DNA of 41,140 nt from Ignavibacteria bacterium RIFOXYC2_FULL_35_21 (GTDB taxonomy: Bacteria > Bacteroidota > Ignavibacteria > Kapaibacteriales > UBA2268). Location of the stretch: assembly GCA_001804705.1 (NCBI GenBank), contig MHAY01000007.1, positions 1-41,140 on the forward strand, given 5' to 3'. The notes beneath the pieces are model-generated. The model searched no databases. It was not told the DNA's origin and saw nothing but the letters and a program-made list of their open reading frames with translations. The translations under genes and the position numbers were made by a program. Below are positions 31,712 to 39,990 of the stretch, in pieces; position 1 is the stretch's first letter; the number at the start of each line of letters is the position of its first letter.

Positions 31712-32944
31712 ATGGAAGAAATAAACGGAAACACAGCATCGGAATTATTGAACCTCCTCATTGACGGGGAGCTCGAAAGCAGTCAGGAAGTTTCTCTTTA
31801 TGCTTCATTGACCGAAAATGACGAATTAAGGAACGAAATGAGGGAATTGCTCGCTATTCGTGAATCAATTCACAAGGATACCGAAGCATTCACTCCTCCT
31901 CGAACCACGAAAAGAGCCGTTTTAACGGCTGTGGGGCTTACTCCCGGGGCAGTTGCTAATGCGCCTATAACCCAGGTCGCTATTCAAGCCGGCTTTTGGA
32001 GCGGCTTTTGGGCGAAAGTCTGGGTGCCTGTAGTTTCCGCCGTGGTTGCGACAATTATTACTTCCTTATTGTTTCTTAATTTCTATGACACCGGAAAAAC
32101 CGTTTCTTCATCAGGAAGTGTATTAAAGAAAATTCCGGTGGTGAGTTCTTCAGAAAAAGTTGCACCTGAAAAACCGGCAAATATATTAAGCACAAACGGA
32201 ATTAATAAATCTATAAGGAAAAATAGAAATATTGGAATAACAAATGCTTCGCGTGTTGTTCCTGCACCCAATGTCATATATAATGAAGACTATATCAGCA
32301 GCGATAATCAAACGATTCAGCCGATTGAGACTGCTTCCCTCGGAACTGAAATATATAAGACGAACAGCCTGAACTATTCCGAATCAAGAAATATTGGTAT
32401 TCCTGTTATAGCACTTACTCCAAATCAATTTTCATCATTAAATCGAGGGAAATTGTCCGGCCTCGATATTACATTAATACTCAGGGGTATCTCAGCCAAG
32501 TCATACCCAACGGTTTACATGCCTTCACAATGGAATCCTATAATTTCTAATTTTAGTTTAGGAGGCTATGTTACTTTGGTTGACGGATTGGATGTCGGTA
32601 TGGAAGCCGGATTGGAGAATTTTGGGCTTGTTTATTTCAATTATGAAACGATTAGGATTGACAAGAAGAATCCATTTTTATATTGGGCAGGAATCGGTTT
32701 GAAAGGTCAAATAACAAAGCATATTGAATTACTTGCAGGAGCTAAACCTTATGCACAGGTTTTTGTTGGCGGCACAAACATTGGCCCAAACATTAGAATG
32801 GCTGGCGGCTTGGAATATAGCTGGGACAACGGCTTAGGGTTTATTATCGGAATCGAAGGCAGTTCACTATTCTACAATGTTCAGGATAATTGGTACTCGA
32901 CTGAAAAACTCGGGTTCACTTACGGGGTGTTGTATAGCTTCTAA
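31712..32944 (+). CDS. anti-sigma-like protein spanning inner membrane, with C-terminal barrel-like domain
   Basis: This 410-residue protein starts with a helical segment (about 5-60, ELLNLLIDGELESSQE) typical of anti-sigma cytoplasmic ends; the zinc His/Cys motif is absent. A single membrane helix lies at about 103-125, then a low-complexity linker (126-245). The last approximately 160 residues are alternating beta strands ending in phenylalanine (VLYSF), like an outer-membrane barrel. This matches the dual membrane-spanning anti-sigma (Dma) proteins described in Bacteroides thetaiotaomicron. It could carry an outer-membrane signal directly to the sigma factor. The topology is inferred by eye. 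Confidence 0.72.
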   Translation: MEEINGNTASELLNLLIDGELESSQEVSLYASLTENDELRNEMRELLAIRESIHKDTEAFTPPRTTKRAVLTAVGLTPGAVANAPITQVAIQAGFWSGFWAKVWVPVVSAVVATIITSLLFLNFYDTGKTVSSSGSVLKKIPVVSSSEKVAPEKPANILSTNGINKSIRKNRNIGITNASRVVPAPNVIYNEDYISSDNQTIQPIETASLGTEIYKTNSLNYSESRNIGIPVIALTPNQFSSLNRGKLSGLDITLILRGISAKSYPTVYMPSQWNPIISNFSLGGYVTLVDGLDVGMEAGLENFGLVYFNYETIRIDKKNPFLYWAGIGLKGQITKHIELLAGAKPYAQVFVGGTNIGPNIRMAGGLEYSWDNGLGFIIGIEGSSLFYNVQDNWYSTEKLGFTYGVLYSF

Positions 32945-32966
32945 TGTATGAGTAATTTTGAAGTTA

Positions 32967-33536
32967 ATGAAAAATAAAATTATCATATTAATCATATTAG
33001 CTTTGACAGGAACTTTTATTCTGTTTTCCTGCAAATCGCCTATGGATATTGATTCTCCTAATGATTTTGAACCGATTGCGAATAGGATAATTCCCGGCCA
33101 GACAGATATTATTTTTGATGAAAACGGCGAACAGATTTCTTTAGTAGTCAGAAGTACATCAGTACAAATTGATACGTCGAACCATATTCCTTATGTATGG
33201 ATTGATTTTGTTTTTGAAGCCAACCAGAACTTTACAAATTATCAGGACAGTTTATGTATTTCACAATTTTCCATTAAGCTGGATTCCCTGCCAATTATTC
33301 CGTTTATTGATGACACTCTCGGCAGCCCCTCAGAAGGTTCCTGGTCTTGTTTTATTATTAGTAGCGGTGCGTCAGCCGATACATTATTTTCCGGTGAGGA
33401 TAGGAACTTAACGAGAGTCTCCTTCACCTTTGATAAAGGAAGAAAAGAAATGAAAGCATTTATTTATGCAAGTCTGATTAAGAAACAACCATCGGTTACA
33501 AGCGATTTCAGGGCAACATTCACGTTTCTGTATTAG
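32967..33536 (+). CDS. hypothetical lipoprotein
   Basis: This 189-residue protein (from ATG at 32967; a TTG nine bases upstream is less likely) has a lipoprotein signal ending in a lipobox, FILFSC, with Cys22-24 as the lipidated residue. The mature part is beta-rich, acidic and of no family that I recognise. It is 22 bp downstream of the anti-sigma-like gene and likely in the same operon, so it may be part of the envelope signal. Confidence 0.7.
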   Translation: MKNKIIILIILALTGTFILFSCKSPMDIDSPNDFEPIANRIIPGQTDIIFDENGEQISLVVRSTSVQIDTSNHIPYVWIDFVFEANQNFTNYQDSLCISQFSIKLDSLPIIPFIDDTLGSPSEGSWSCFIISSGASADTLFSGEDRNLTRVSFTFDKGRKEMKAFIYASLIKKQPSVTSDFRATFTFLY

Positions 33537-33579
33537 CAATTATTGCAAAAAAAAATCCAACACTCAACACTCAACACTT

Positions 33580-34230
33580 TTATTTCAGCACCACAAAGGG
33601 CTTGGAGTAATGCCTGCCGTTCAATTCAAGTACGGCGAAATAGACTCCTCCGGATAATGCCGAGACATCGAGCTGAATGTTATTGCCATTTATTTTTGTA
33701 TGTGATATTGTCCCTGTCATATCCTCGCCAAAGCAATTGAATAGCTGAAAGTTTCTGCATAAACCTGCTTCGGAGAAGCTTATAGTACAGTTGGTGGTGG
33801 CAGGATTGGGAGAAATCCTGATATTATCAGTATTGACGGGCTTCTCGGCAACATCACTATGAGGTGAGGAACCCTCATAAATCGGGAAAAATGTTTCTGA
33901 AAATTGATATAAAGCACTATCGGGTTGCTCAATCTTCACTCTGAAATTGAAGCCTGTGGGATGATTTTCAGGTATTACCCAGTCGTATTCACCGAGTGAT
34001 GCCTGCACACTTGTATCAATTGTGGTGAAAGTAGCGGAAGTCATGTCCCATAAATATATATTGACAGTATTATGGAAATAAGCTGTGTCCCATTTTATTG
34101 TTTTGGTTGTGTTCTGCCGCCAGAACTCACCGTTCTCACCGCCGTTGGGGTTGAACTCTGCATATAGTATTCCTGTCATTAATAATGAGAGGGAAAAAAT
34201 AACGAGTAGTTTTGCAATTGAATTTTTCAT
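33580..34230 (-). CDS. small T9SS-tagged secreted protein
   Basis: This protein of 216 residues from the ATG at 34230 has a signal peptide (to about YAEF) and a Kre9/KNH-like beta-sandwich (PNGGENGEFWRQNTTKTIKWD, SLGEYDWVIPEN) of the Ser/Thr-rich membrane-anchor family. It ends with a T9SS sorting domain (ISPNPATTNCTISF, GGVYFAVLELNG, ending VVLK). The ATG start is chosen over the GTG at 34242 because AAGGTGAGG lies just upstream. It is convergent with the lipoprotein gene. A surface role is inferred. Confidence 0.8.
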   Translation of the reverse strand: MKNSIAKLLVIFSLSLLMTGILYAEFNPNGGENGEFWRQNTTKTIKWDTAYFHNTVNIYLWDMTSATFTTIDTSVQASLGEYDWVIPENHPTGFNFRVKIEQPDSALYQFSETFFPIYEGSSPHSDVAEKPVNTDNIRISPNPATTNCTISFSEAGLCRNFQLFNCFGEDMTGTISHTKINGNNIQLDVSALSGGVYFAVLELNGRHYSKPFVVLK

Positions 34231-34575
34231 TTTGAACCTCACCTTATAATTAAATTTTCAATTTTCAATTTTATAATTTTCAATTTAGTCTGTTAGCTGT
34301 TTAGACTGTTAGTCTGTTAGCGATATAAATTTTCAATATCCACAATTCCTAATTCCTAATTTTCACTAACAACTTCCAACTTCGTTCTTCCGTCTTTTTT
34401 CTATTACATTTTTTCTATTTTCTTTTTGCTATTTTCTATCTTCCGTCTTCCGTCTTCCAGCTTCCGTCTTCCGTCTTCCGTCTTCCGTCTTCCGTCTTCC
34501 GTCTTCCGTCTTCCGTCTTCCGTCTTCCGTCTTCCAGCTTCCAACTTTTCCAATTTCTCATTCCTAATTCCTAAT
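34231..34575. other. gene-free gap with simple repeats
   Basis: This gap has runs of AATTTTCAA and TCTGTTAG-type repeats (34255-34340) and an ATTCCTA repeat at both ends. It also holds the heptamer array described separately. A plus-strand frame through the array reads only as FRLPSSV-type repeats and is rejected as a gene. Confidence 0.7.
34440..34537. repeat. 14-copy CTTCCGT heptanucleotide array
   Basis: Fourteen 7-bp units: 12 are CTTCCGT and two are CTTCCAG (third and last); a degraded unit follows. It is non-coding and lies about 40 bp from the end of the gene at 34576. Confidence 0.92.
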
Positions 34576-35823
34576 TCACTTCACAATCACCAGAGGAATT
34601 GTTTCTACAATTTCATTTATGTTTATTTTAACATAATAATAGCCCTGCGGCAGTATTTCGCAATTTATCGTTTTTTCGTTTGTGCCTTCGGCGCTTTGCA
34701 GCTTTTGGCTGAAAACACAGTTGCCAAGCAAATCGAATATATTTATTTGCACTATTGTTTCAATCGGCGAGTGAAACCTTAATCTAAATTCATCCGAAGC
34801 GGGATTGGGTTCGATTTTAATTTCAATTTTTTGCTCTTGCTCTTTTACATCTGTAATACCCAGGTCACTCAGTTTTGCTCTGAATACACCTTTGGAAAGA
34901 GTACCTGCGAAAATATAATTTCCATTTATTATTATTGATGAAACTCCATCCGTTATTCCTGAATATTTTGGAATCCAAGAATTCCCATTGTCTGTGGATA
35001 CATATACACCAACACCACTTGCAAAAATATAATTTCCCTTAATATATAAATAAACAACAAAAGTATCTTTAAAACTAAGATGTTTCCAATTATCACCATT
35101 GTCAGTAGATAAAAATATACCTTCAGACACAGCACCCGCAAAAATATTATCACCATTAACTGCTAAGGAGAATACCTTACTTTTCCACATTCCTATATTT
35201 TTAGCAATCCAATTATCTCCGTTGTCAGATGTCATATAAACACCGTACCTTGTGCCAGCAAAAATATTATTACCATTTACAGCCAATGAATAAACTTCTT
35301 TATTTGCTTTAAACTCAAGTAAACCATTGTTTTTTATTGTCCAATTATTTCCATAGTCGGTGGACAGATAAAATCCATTTATTGTATCTCTTTCTCCATA
35401 AGTGCCGGCATAAATATTTGATCCGTTTATTATTAATGAACCAACAACTTCCTTAAATAATGTATCCATACTAACAAGGTATGGTAATCCTTTACTTTTA
35501 CGTTCCCAATTTTCACCTTTATCAGTTGAACGATATATCCCACTCATGTTTGAACCTGCAAAAATATAATTACCACTTAATGCTAATGACTCAATAGGGG
35601 ACATCTGCCAATCAATTATTCCATTATTTTTGACGAGCCAATTATCTCCATTGTCAGTTGACATAAATATGCCAGCACCATTACCTGTATAAATATTAAA
35701 ACCATCAGCTGCAAAGCCACCAATGCCACTACCTTCAAGACCGCTACCACAAGGCACCCATTGTGCATTTACGTGAATTGAAAACATTAGAGTTGTCAGC
35801 ATGAATAAAGCAAGCTTTTTCAT
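34576..35823 (-). CDS. secreted YCF48/sialidase-like propeller with T9SS tail
   Basis: This protein of 415 residues from the MKK start (an ATG 12 bp upstream is also in frame) has a signal peptide to about HVNAQ. At least six repeats have the form NNIFAGTRYGVYMTSDNGDNW, each a propeller blade of the photosystem stability/BNR type. The end is a type A T9SS sorting domain (EPNPASDEF, GNCVFSQKL, ending LVIVK). It is predicted at the cell surface. The TGTAACA/GTTATT motif at 36051-36079 faces this gene, leaving a 228-nt leader. Neither start has a clear ribosome site. Confidence 0.83.
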   Translation of the reverse strand: MKKLALFMLTTLMFSIHVNAQWVPCGSGLEGSGIGGFAADGFNIYTGNGAGIFMSTDNGDNWLVKNNGIIDWQMSPIESLALSGNYIFAGSNMSGIYRSTDKGENWERKSKGLPYLVSMDTLFKEVVGSLIINGSNIYAGTYGERDTINGFYLSTDYGNNWTIKNNGLLEFKANKEVYSLAVNGNNIFAGTRYGVYMTSDNGDNWIAKNIGMWKSKVFSLAVNGDNIFAGAVSEGIFLSTDNGDNWKHLSFKDTFVVYLYIKGNYIFASGVGVYVSTDNGNSWIPKYSGITDGVSSIIINGNYIFAGTLSKGVFRAKLSDLGITDVKEQEQKIEIKIEPNPASDEFRLRFHSPIETIVQINIFDLLGNCVFSQKLQSAEGTNEKTINCEILPQGYYYVKININEIVETIPLVIVK

Positions 35824-35835
35824 AATCGAATCCAT

Positions 35836-36252
35836 TTTTTTGAGAAATATATTATATATAAAATTTTTTCTTTTCTCAAATCGCTGATGCGAATACCCTT
35901 CATTTGGGCAATTCTTGAATTGCCCCTACAACCAAAAATCCAATACCGAAATGTCAATCTTATAAACCAAAATCAAATACGCATCAATAATATATATAAA
36001 GACACATGAAACCAAAAAAAGTTTCAGAAAATCTAACTATTATTTACTGTAATAACAAAAAAAATTGCAAAATGTTACAGTAAATTTAATATATTTTTTC
36101 AAATCTGTCTGTATTTACTTCTGATAGTGCCATGTAATTCATTATTGCTCACTTATGTTCTGCAACTTTTTCTCTCTTTTCGTGTTATTTGTCATAAAGC
36201 AAGTAATAAATTTTCAGTAATTATAAATGAACAACAAATTGAGGAGAGTATT
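35836..36252. other. divergent control region between two T9SS cargo genes
   Basis: No gene. It contains a 20-bp hairpin (GGGCAATTC-TT-GAATTGCCC, 35906-35925, followed by a common bacterial CCCTACAACC end) and the candidate ECF-sigma motif. The motif is nearly palindromic (ACTGTAA and TTACAGT at its ends) and could serve both genes. Confidence 0.65.
36051..36079 (-). promoter_or_regulatory. candidate ECF-sigma promoter, copy 3
   Basis: On the minus strand: TGTAACA (36079-36073), 16 nt, GTTATT (36056-36051). It is the same as copies at 31084 and 25510 and faces the propeller gene; its inverted ends could also act for the gene at 36253. Confidence 0.55.
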
Positions 36253-39060
36253 ATGAAAAAATTTAATAACTATTTCGGAGCATTTTTTGCGGCTGCTTTA
36301 ATGCTGCTGCTCACAGGTTCTTTTGCCTCTTATGCAATTGATGCACCCAACCCGCCGCAAAACCTGACAGCAGAATTGGACAGCACCGGTAAGGAAATTG
36401 CCGTAAAGCTCAGTTGGGAAAGAGATACGACAGGCACACAACCTAACTATTTCTTTATATATATGGCTCCAAAAGACAGCGATGACCCTAATGATTTCAG
36501 CTATATTGCAAAAGTACAAAATCAACACAATCAGCATAATTTCCATTTCCTGGTTCATCACCTCGATAACGGACATTACTCTTTCTATGTAACAGCAGTT
36601 CTTTATCACGAGAATCAGAAACTCGAAAGCAGCCCATCGAATATCGTGAAGATTGAAATGGTGCAGAGGCCCTATGTGCATGTAAAACCGGCAGAAACGT
36701 TACGGGGAATCATGGGTTTGACTTTTACTTTTACCGTGAAAGCCGAAAGTAATGTTGACTGTCCGATACTTTTTGAACTGGTTGATGGGCCCGACGGCAT
36801 GACGATAGACCAGAGCTTAGGCTTAGTAACATGGATACCTTTGGCAAACGGGAAATTCAGTTTTAAAGTGAAAGCATGGCTCGAATGTGATGCGAGTGTA
36901 ACAGGTTATGGCGAATTTAAGATTCAGGTTGGAAACGATGATAACCACAAGCCTTTTGTTCACATCGTTTCTAAACCCAACGAAAGAGGAATGCCCGGCG
37001 AGCCTTATATATACGAAGTAAAAGCCGAATCGAATATAAATTGCCCTATTCTTTTTGAATTGTTACCCGAACATCCGGATGGAATGGAAATCAACAGCCA
37101 AACCGGTGTAATAACATGGACACCTGGCTCTATCGGCTACTATCATGTGGGTGTGAGGGTTTTCCTCGAATGTCAGCCTGATGTCTATGCGAAACAGGTA
37201 TTCACAATCAGGGTAGGCGATGACAGCAATTTTGCTTTTATTAAAATTACGTCTAAGCCAAATCTACATGCAAAACCAAATTCGGAGTATGAGTACGAAG
37301 TTGAAGCAGAATCGAATATTGACTGCAATATAATATATGAATTGCTTGAAGGTCCGGATGGAATGACAATGGATTCAACCGGAAAAGTCACCTGGCACAC
37401 ACCTGCTAATGGCACTTTCCCTGTGGCTGTTAAGGCAACATTAGAGTGCAGGCTTGATATTTCATTTACGCAAAGATTTACAATTAAAGTCGGCGAGGGT
37501 GATGATAAGCCGTTCTGTGCTTTGATTCAGGGACCTGCCACTTTTGAAAACGGCGACAGCGTAAAAGAAGGTGTCGTCAAGGCTGTGAAATTAGATTCAA
37601 ATTCGAAGGAACACCCATTATATGTCGGTCAAATTAAAAATGGAGAGTTCTCGGTCAGAGTTAACGAGGGAACCTACATACTTAAATTCTCGGGTCCGCA
37701 TTTTAAAGAAGAGTGGTATGAAAATGCAAGCTCAATGGACTCTGCAACCAGAGTGCCTGTTGTTTGCGGCGATACCATAACATTGAATGTCGTTCTCGAC
37801 AAACTACCCGAACCGAAGCATTTCACAGTAACAGGCAAAGTTGTGGCAGAATCCGATAGTACCGGAATATATGCTAATGTCGAGTTCATTCCCGTTGAAA
37901 AGATGCACGGAAGGGAAGGCAATGAAGACAGTAAGAATGCTTTCCATACAAAGACAGATGGCCAGGGGAATTATGAAATATCATTGCCCAATACTTTCTC
38001 ATATATAGCCCATGCTATCCATATGTCTGACGATAGAAAGTATGCCGGCCAATACTATGACCAGGTGTCAGACCCGCTCGAAGCAGACATTATCGTGTTG
38101 ACCGGTGATTTATCAGGTATTGATTTCTACCTTAAAGCTATTGAAGAGAAGAATAATGGATTCAGCGGCGTAGTTGTTGATGATTTCGGTGTCGGAATCA
38201 GGGCAAGAGTAATTGCTCACCTGGTTAGTTCCAATGAACACAATAAAAGATTTAATAAAACCGTCGAGACTGACGAGCAGGGTAATTTTACTTTCTCAAA
38301 CATGCTTGTCGGAAAATATGTTCTTCTGTCAATTCCTTATGAGAAAACATTAGTTCCCGGTTATTATAAGTTGAATGACTTTGTTGTGCATAAATGGCGT
38401 GATGCGACAAGAATTGAAGTCGGCGATTCAATCGGAGCTTCAATCGTAATCAAGCATAATGTCAGAACCGGTATTCTCGGTGTAGCACATGTAAATGGAA
38501 ACATAACATCAGGAACATTGTCAATCGGTAAATCAGGAGATGAGACACAATCAGGAGAGCCTGTTGCCGGAGCATTCGTTTATGTTCTCGATGAAAATGG
38601 CGATGTCAGCGATTATATTTTCAGCGATAACTCAGGCAACTTTGAGCTTTCGGAGCTGGGTGTCGGCACATATACACTCGTTGCAGACAAAGTAGGTTAC
38701 CTTACTTATGAACAGGAAGTTACAACCGATTATGAAACAAAATCAAATGTATCGCTCGACTTCTCGATGACAGAACAACCGACTGATGTTACAGATGAAA
38801 CAATCAATGTTAATGATGCTGTTATTTACCCATCGCCTGTCGAATCGAAAGCAACGATTAAGTTTAATTCATCCGAAGGGACCGGAAAACTTCTATTATA
38901 CGGTTCAAATGGCATGCAGCTTGAAGTCCGCAGTGTTCAGACAGTTGAAGGTGAAAATCAAATTGAACTGAACATGAGCAATTTACCAACAGGAGCATAT
39001 TTTGTGAGAATAATTACTCATAACAGAATCATAACAGTACCTGTGAGAGTTGTGAGATAA
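36253..39060 (+). CDS. large multi-domain T9SS-tagged surface protein
   Basis: This protein has 935 residues from the ATG with GAGGAG upstream; an upstream in-frame start is rejected because it precedes that site and the signal peptide (about 1-29). Order: a fibronectin-III-like domain (about 31-135), three tandem repeats of about 95 residues, then about four carboxypeptidase-regulatory-like beta domains, then a T9SS sorting domain (YPSPVESKATIKF, ending VPVRVVR). The repeats are cadherin/Ig-like (AESNVDCPILFEL, GMTIDQSLGLVTW, with paired cysteines in each). It is likely a structural or adhesive surface protein. It is divergent from the propeller gene and ends in a terminator. Confidence 0.83.
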   Translation: MKKFNNYFGAFFAAALMLLLTGSFASYAIDAPNPPQNLTAELDSTGKEIAVKLSWERDTTGTQPNYFFIYMAPKDSDDPNDFSYIAKVQNQHNQHNFHFLVHHLDNGHYSFYVTAVLYHENQKLESSPSNIVKIEMVQRPYVHVKPAETLRGIMGLTFTFTVKAESNVDCPILFELVDGPDGMTIDQSLGLVTWIPLANGKFSFKVKAWLECDASVTGYGEFKIQVGNDDNHKPFVHIVSKPNERGMPGEPYIYEVKAESNINCPILFELLPEHPDGMEINSQTGVITWTPGSIGYYHVGVRVFLECQPDVYAKQVFTIRVGDDSNFAFIKITSKPNLHAKPNSEYEYEVEAESNIDCNIIYELLEGPDGMTMDSTGKVTWHTPANGTFPVAVKATLECRLDISFTQRFTIKVGEGDDKPFCALIQGPATFENGDSVKEGVVKAVKLDSNSKEHPLYVGQIKNGEFSVRVNEGTYILKFSGPHFKEEWYENASSMDSATRVPVVCGDTITLNVVLDKLPEPKHFTVTGKVVAESDSTGIYANVEFIPVEKMHGREGNEDSKNAFHTKTDGQGNYEISLPNTFSYIAHAIHMSDDRKYAGQYYDQVSDPLEADIIVLTGDLSGIDFYLKAIEEKNNGFSGVVVDDFGVGIRARVIAHLVSSNEHNKRFNKTVETDEQGNFTFSNMLVGKYVLLSIPYEKTLVPGYYKLNDFVVHKWRDATRIEVGDSIGASIVIKHNVRTGILGVAHVNGNITSGTLSIGKSGDETQSGEPVAGAFVYVLDENGDVSDYIFSDNSGNFELSELGVGTYTLVADKVGYLTYEQEVTTDYETKSNVSLDFSMTEQPTDVTDETINVNDAVIYPSPVESKATIKFNSSEGTGKLLLYGSNGMQLEVRSVQTVEGENQIELNMSNLPTGAYFVRIITHNRIITVPVRVVR

Positions 39061-39092
39061 AAAATCAGGACTACCTGAATGAGGGAGTGTTC

Positions 39093-39121
39093 AGCCGGGG
39101 AGAAATCTCCGGCTTTTTTTT
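39093..39121 (+). terminator. intrinsic terminator after the large surface protein
   Basis: AGCCGGGGA, loop GAAA, TCTCCGGCT form a 9-bp stem (one G-T), followed by a T-run. Confidence 0.82.
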
Positions 39122-39194
39122 GTATAAATTATAAATCACATTTTTTCTTATATTTGCTCTTGCTCAATCTTGTGTTTCATTCTAAAAGAGAAAT

Positions 39195-39338
39195 ATGTCG
39201 GTACTACAGAAAATTAATTCTACAAATGTCAAAACAGTGACAAATCAAATCGAATCCACTGACCGCCAAATAGACAAACTTGTCTATGAACTCTACGCCT
39301 TAACCGACGACGAAATCAAGGTGGTGGGGGGAGAATAA
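39195..39338 (+). pseudogene. 3' fragment of a restriction-modification gene
   Basis: The 47-residue frame ends IDKLVYELYALTDDEIKVVGG. The end pattern IDxLVYELYGLTxxEIxIVE is common at the C-terminus of large type IIG/Eco57I-like methylase-restriction proteins. No catalytic part is nearby, so it is a leftover tail, or a small independent protein of the same origin. It is 7 bp before the four-helix-bundle gene. Confidence 0.55.
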
Positions 39339-39345
39339 TAGTGAG

Positions 39346-39927
39346 ATGGGAAAAGAAAATCAATATAACGAAAATGGATTTATACCTCTGCATGGAGGCT
39401 ATCAGAAATTGCTTTCATATAAAAAATCGGAAATAATATATGACGGCACAGTTCATTTCTGCAAAAGATTTTACACCAAATATGACAGAACTATTGACCA
39501 AATGGTTCAGGCAGCACGTTCTTGCAAACAAAACATAGCAGAAGCAAGTATGGCATCCGGAACTTCAAAAGAAACAGAAATTAAACTTACTAATGTTGCC
39601 AGAGCAAGTCTTGAAGAATTGCTGATTGACTATAAGGATTTTCTGAGAACTAATAACTATAAAGAATGGGATAAGACACATCCTTATGAAAAAAGAGTAC
39701 GAGAACTAAATAGAGACCCTGAAGGAAATTATGAAACATTTCGTAAAGGTATCGAAAATGAAAATCCGGAAATTTGTGCAAATGTTATGATAGGTTTAAT
39801 AAAAGTAACTTCTTACCTGCTTAATAGGCAAATAAAAAGATTAGAAGAAGATTTTCTCAAAGAAGGCGGTTTGCGTGAAAGAATGACACGAGCGAGGTTG
39901 ACACAACGAAATAAAGAACAAAGATGA
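39346..39927 (+). CDS. four-helix-bundle (S23/IVP-family) protein
   Basis: This 193-residue, all-helical protein has the family signature CKQNIAEASMASGTSKETEIK, followed by ARASLEELLIDYKDFL. This is the build of S23 'rRNA intervening sequence' proteins and the related four-helix-bundle proteins. The role is unknown in most cases. The diversity-generating-retroelement accessory protein Avd has the same fold, but no reverse transcriptase is in the window. It is followed 63 bp later by the hairpin tandem array. Confidence 0.78.
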   Translation: MGKENQYNENGFIPLHGGYQKLLSYKKSEIIYDGTVHFCKRFYTKYDRTIDQMVQAARSCKQNIAEASMASGTSKETEIKLTNVARASLEELLIDYKDFLRTNNYKEWDKTHPYEKRVRELNRDPEGNYETFRKGIENENPEICANVMIGLIKVTSYLLNRQIKRLEEDFLKEGGLRERMTRARLTQRNKEQR

Positions 39928-39990
39928 CTTACACGACACACCTGTCATTTTAGTACTTATAGTCCTTTAAGTCTTTTCATGTTTTGAAAT

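Noticed and set aside
34426-34782. 118-residue plus-strand ORF with FRLPSSV repeats
   Set aside because: It is a translation of the CTTCCGT heptamer array and antisense to the T9SS gene end.
39346-39927. Accessory protein of a diversity-generating retroelement (Avd)
   Set aside because: The four-helix fold is the same class, but no reverse transcriptase or template/variable repeat pair is in the window.
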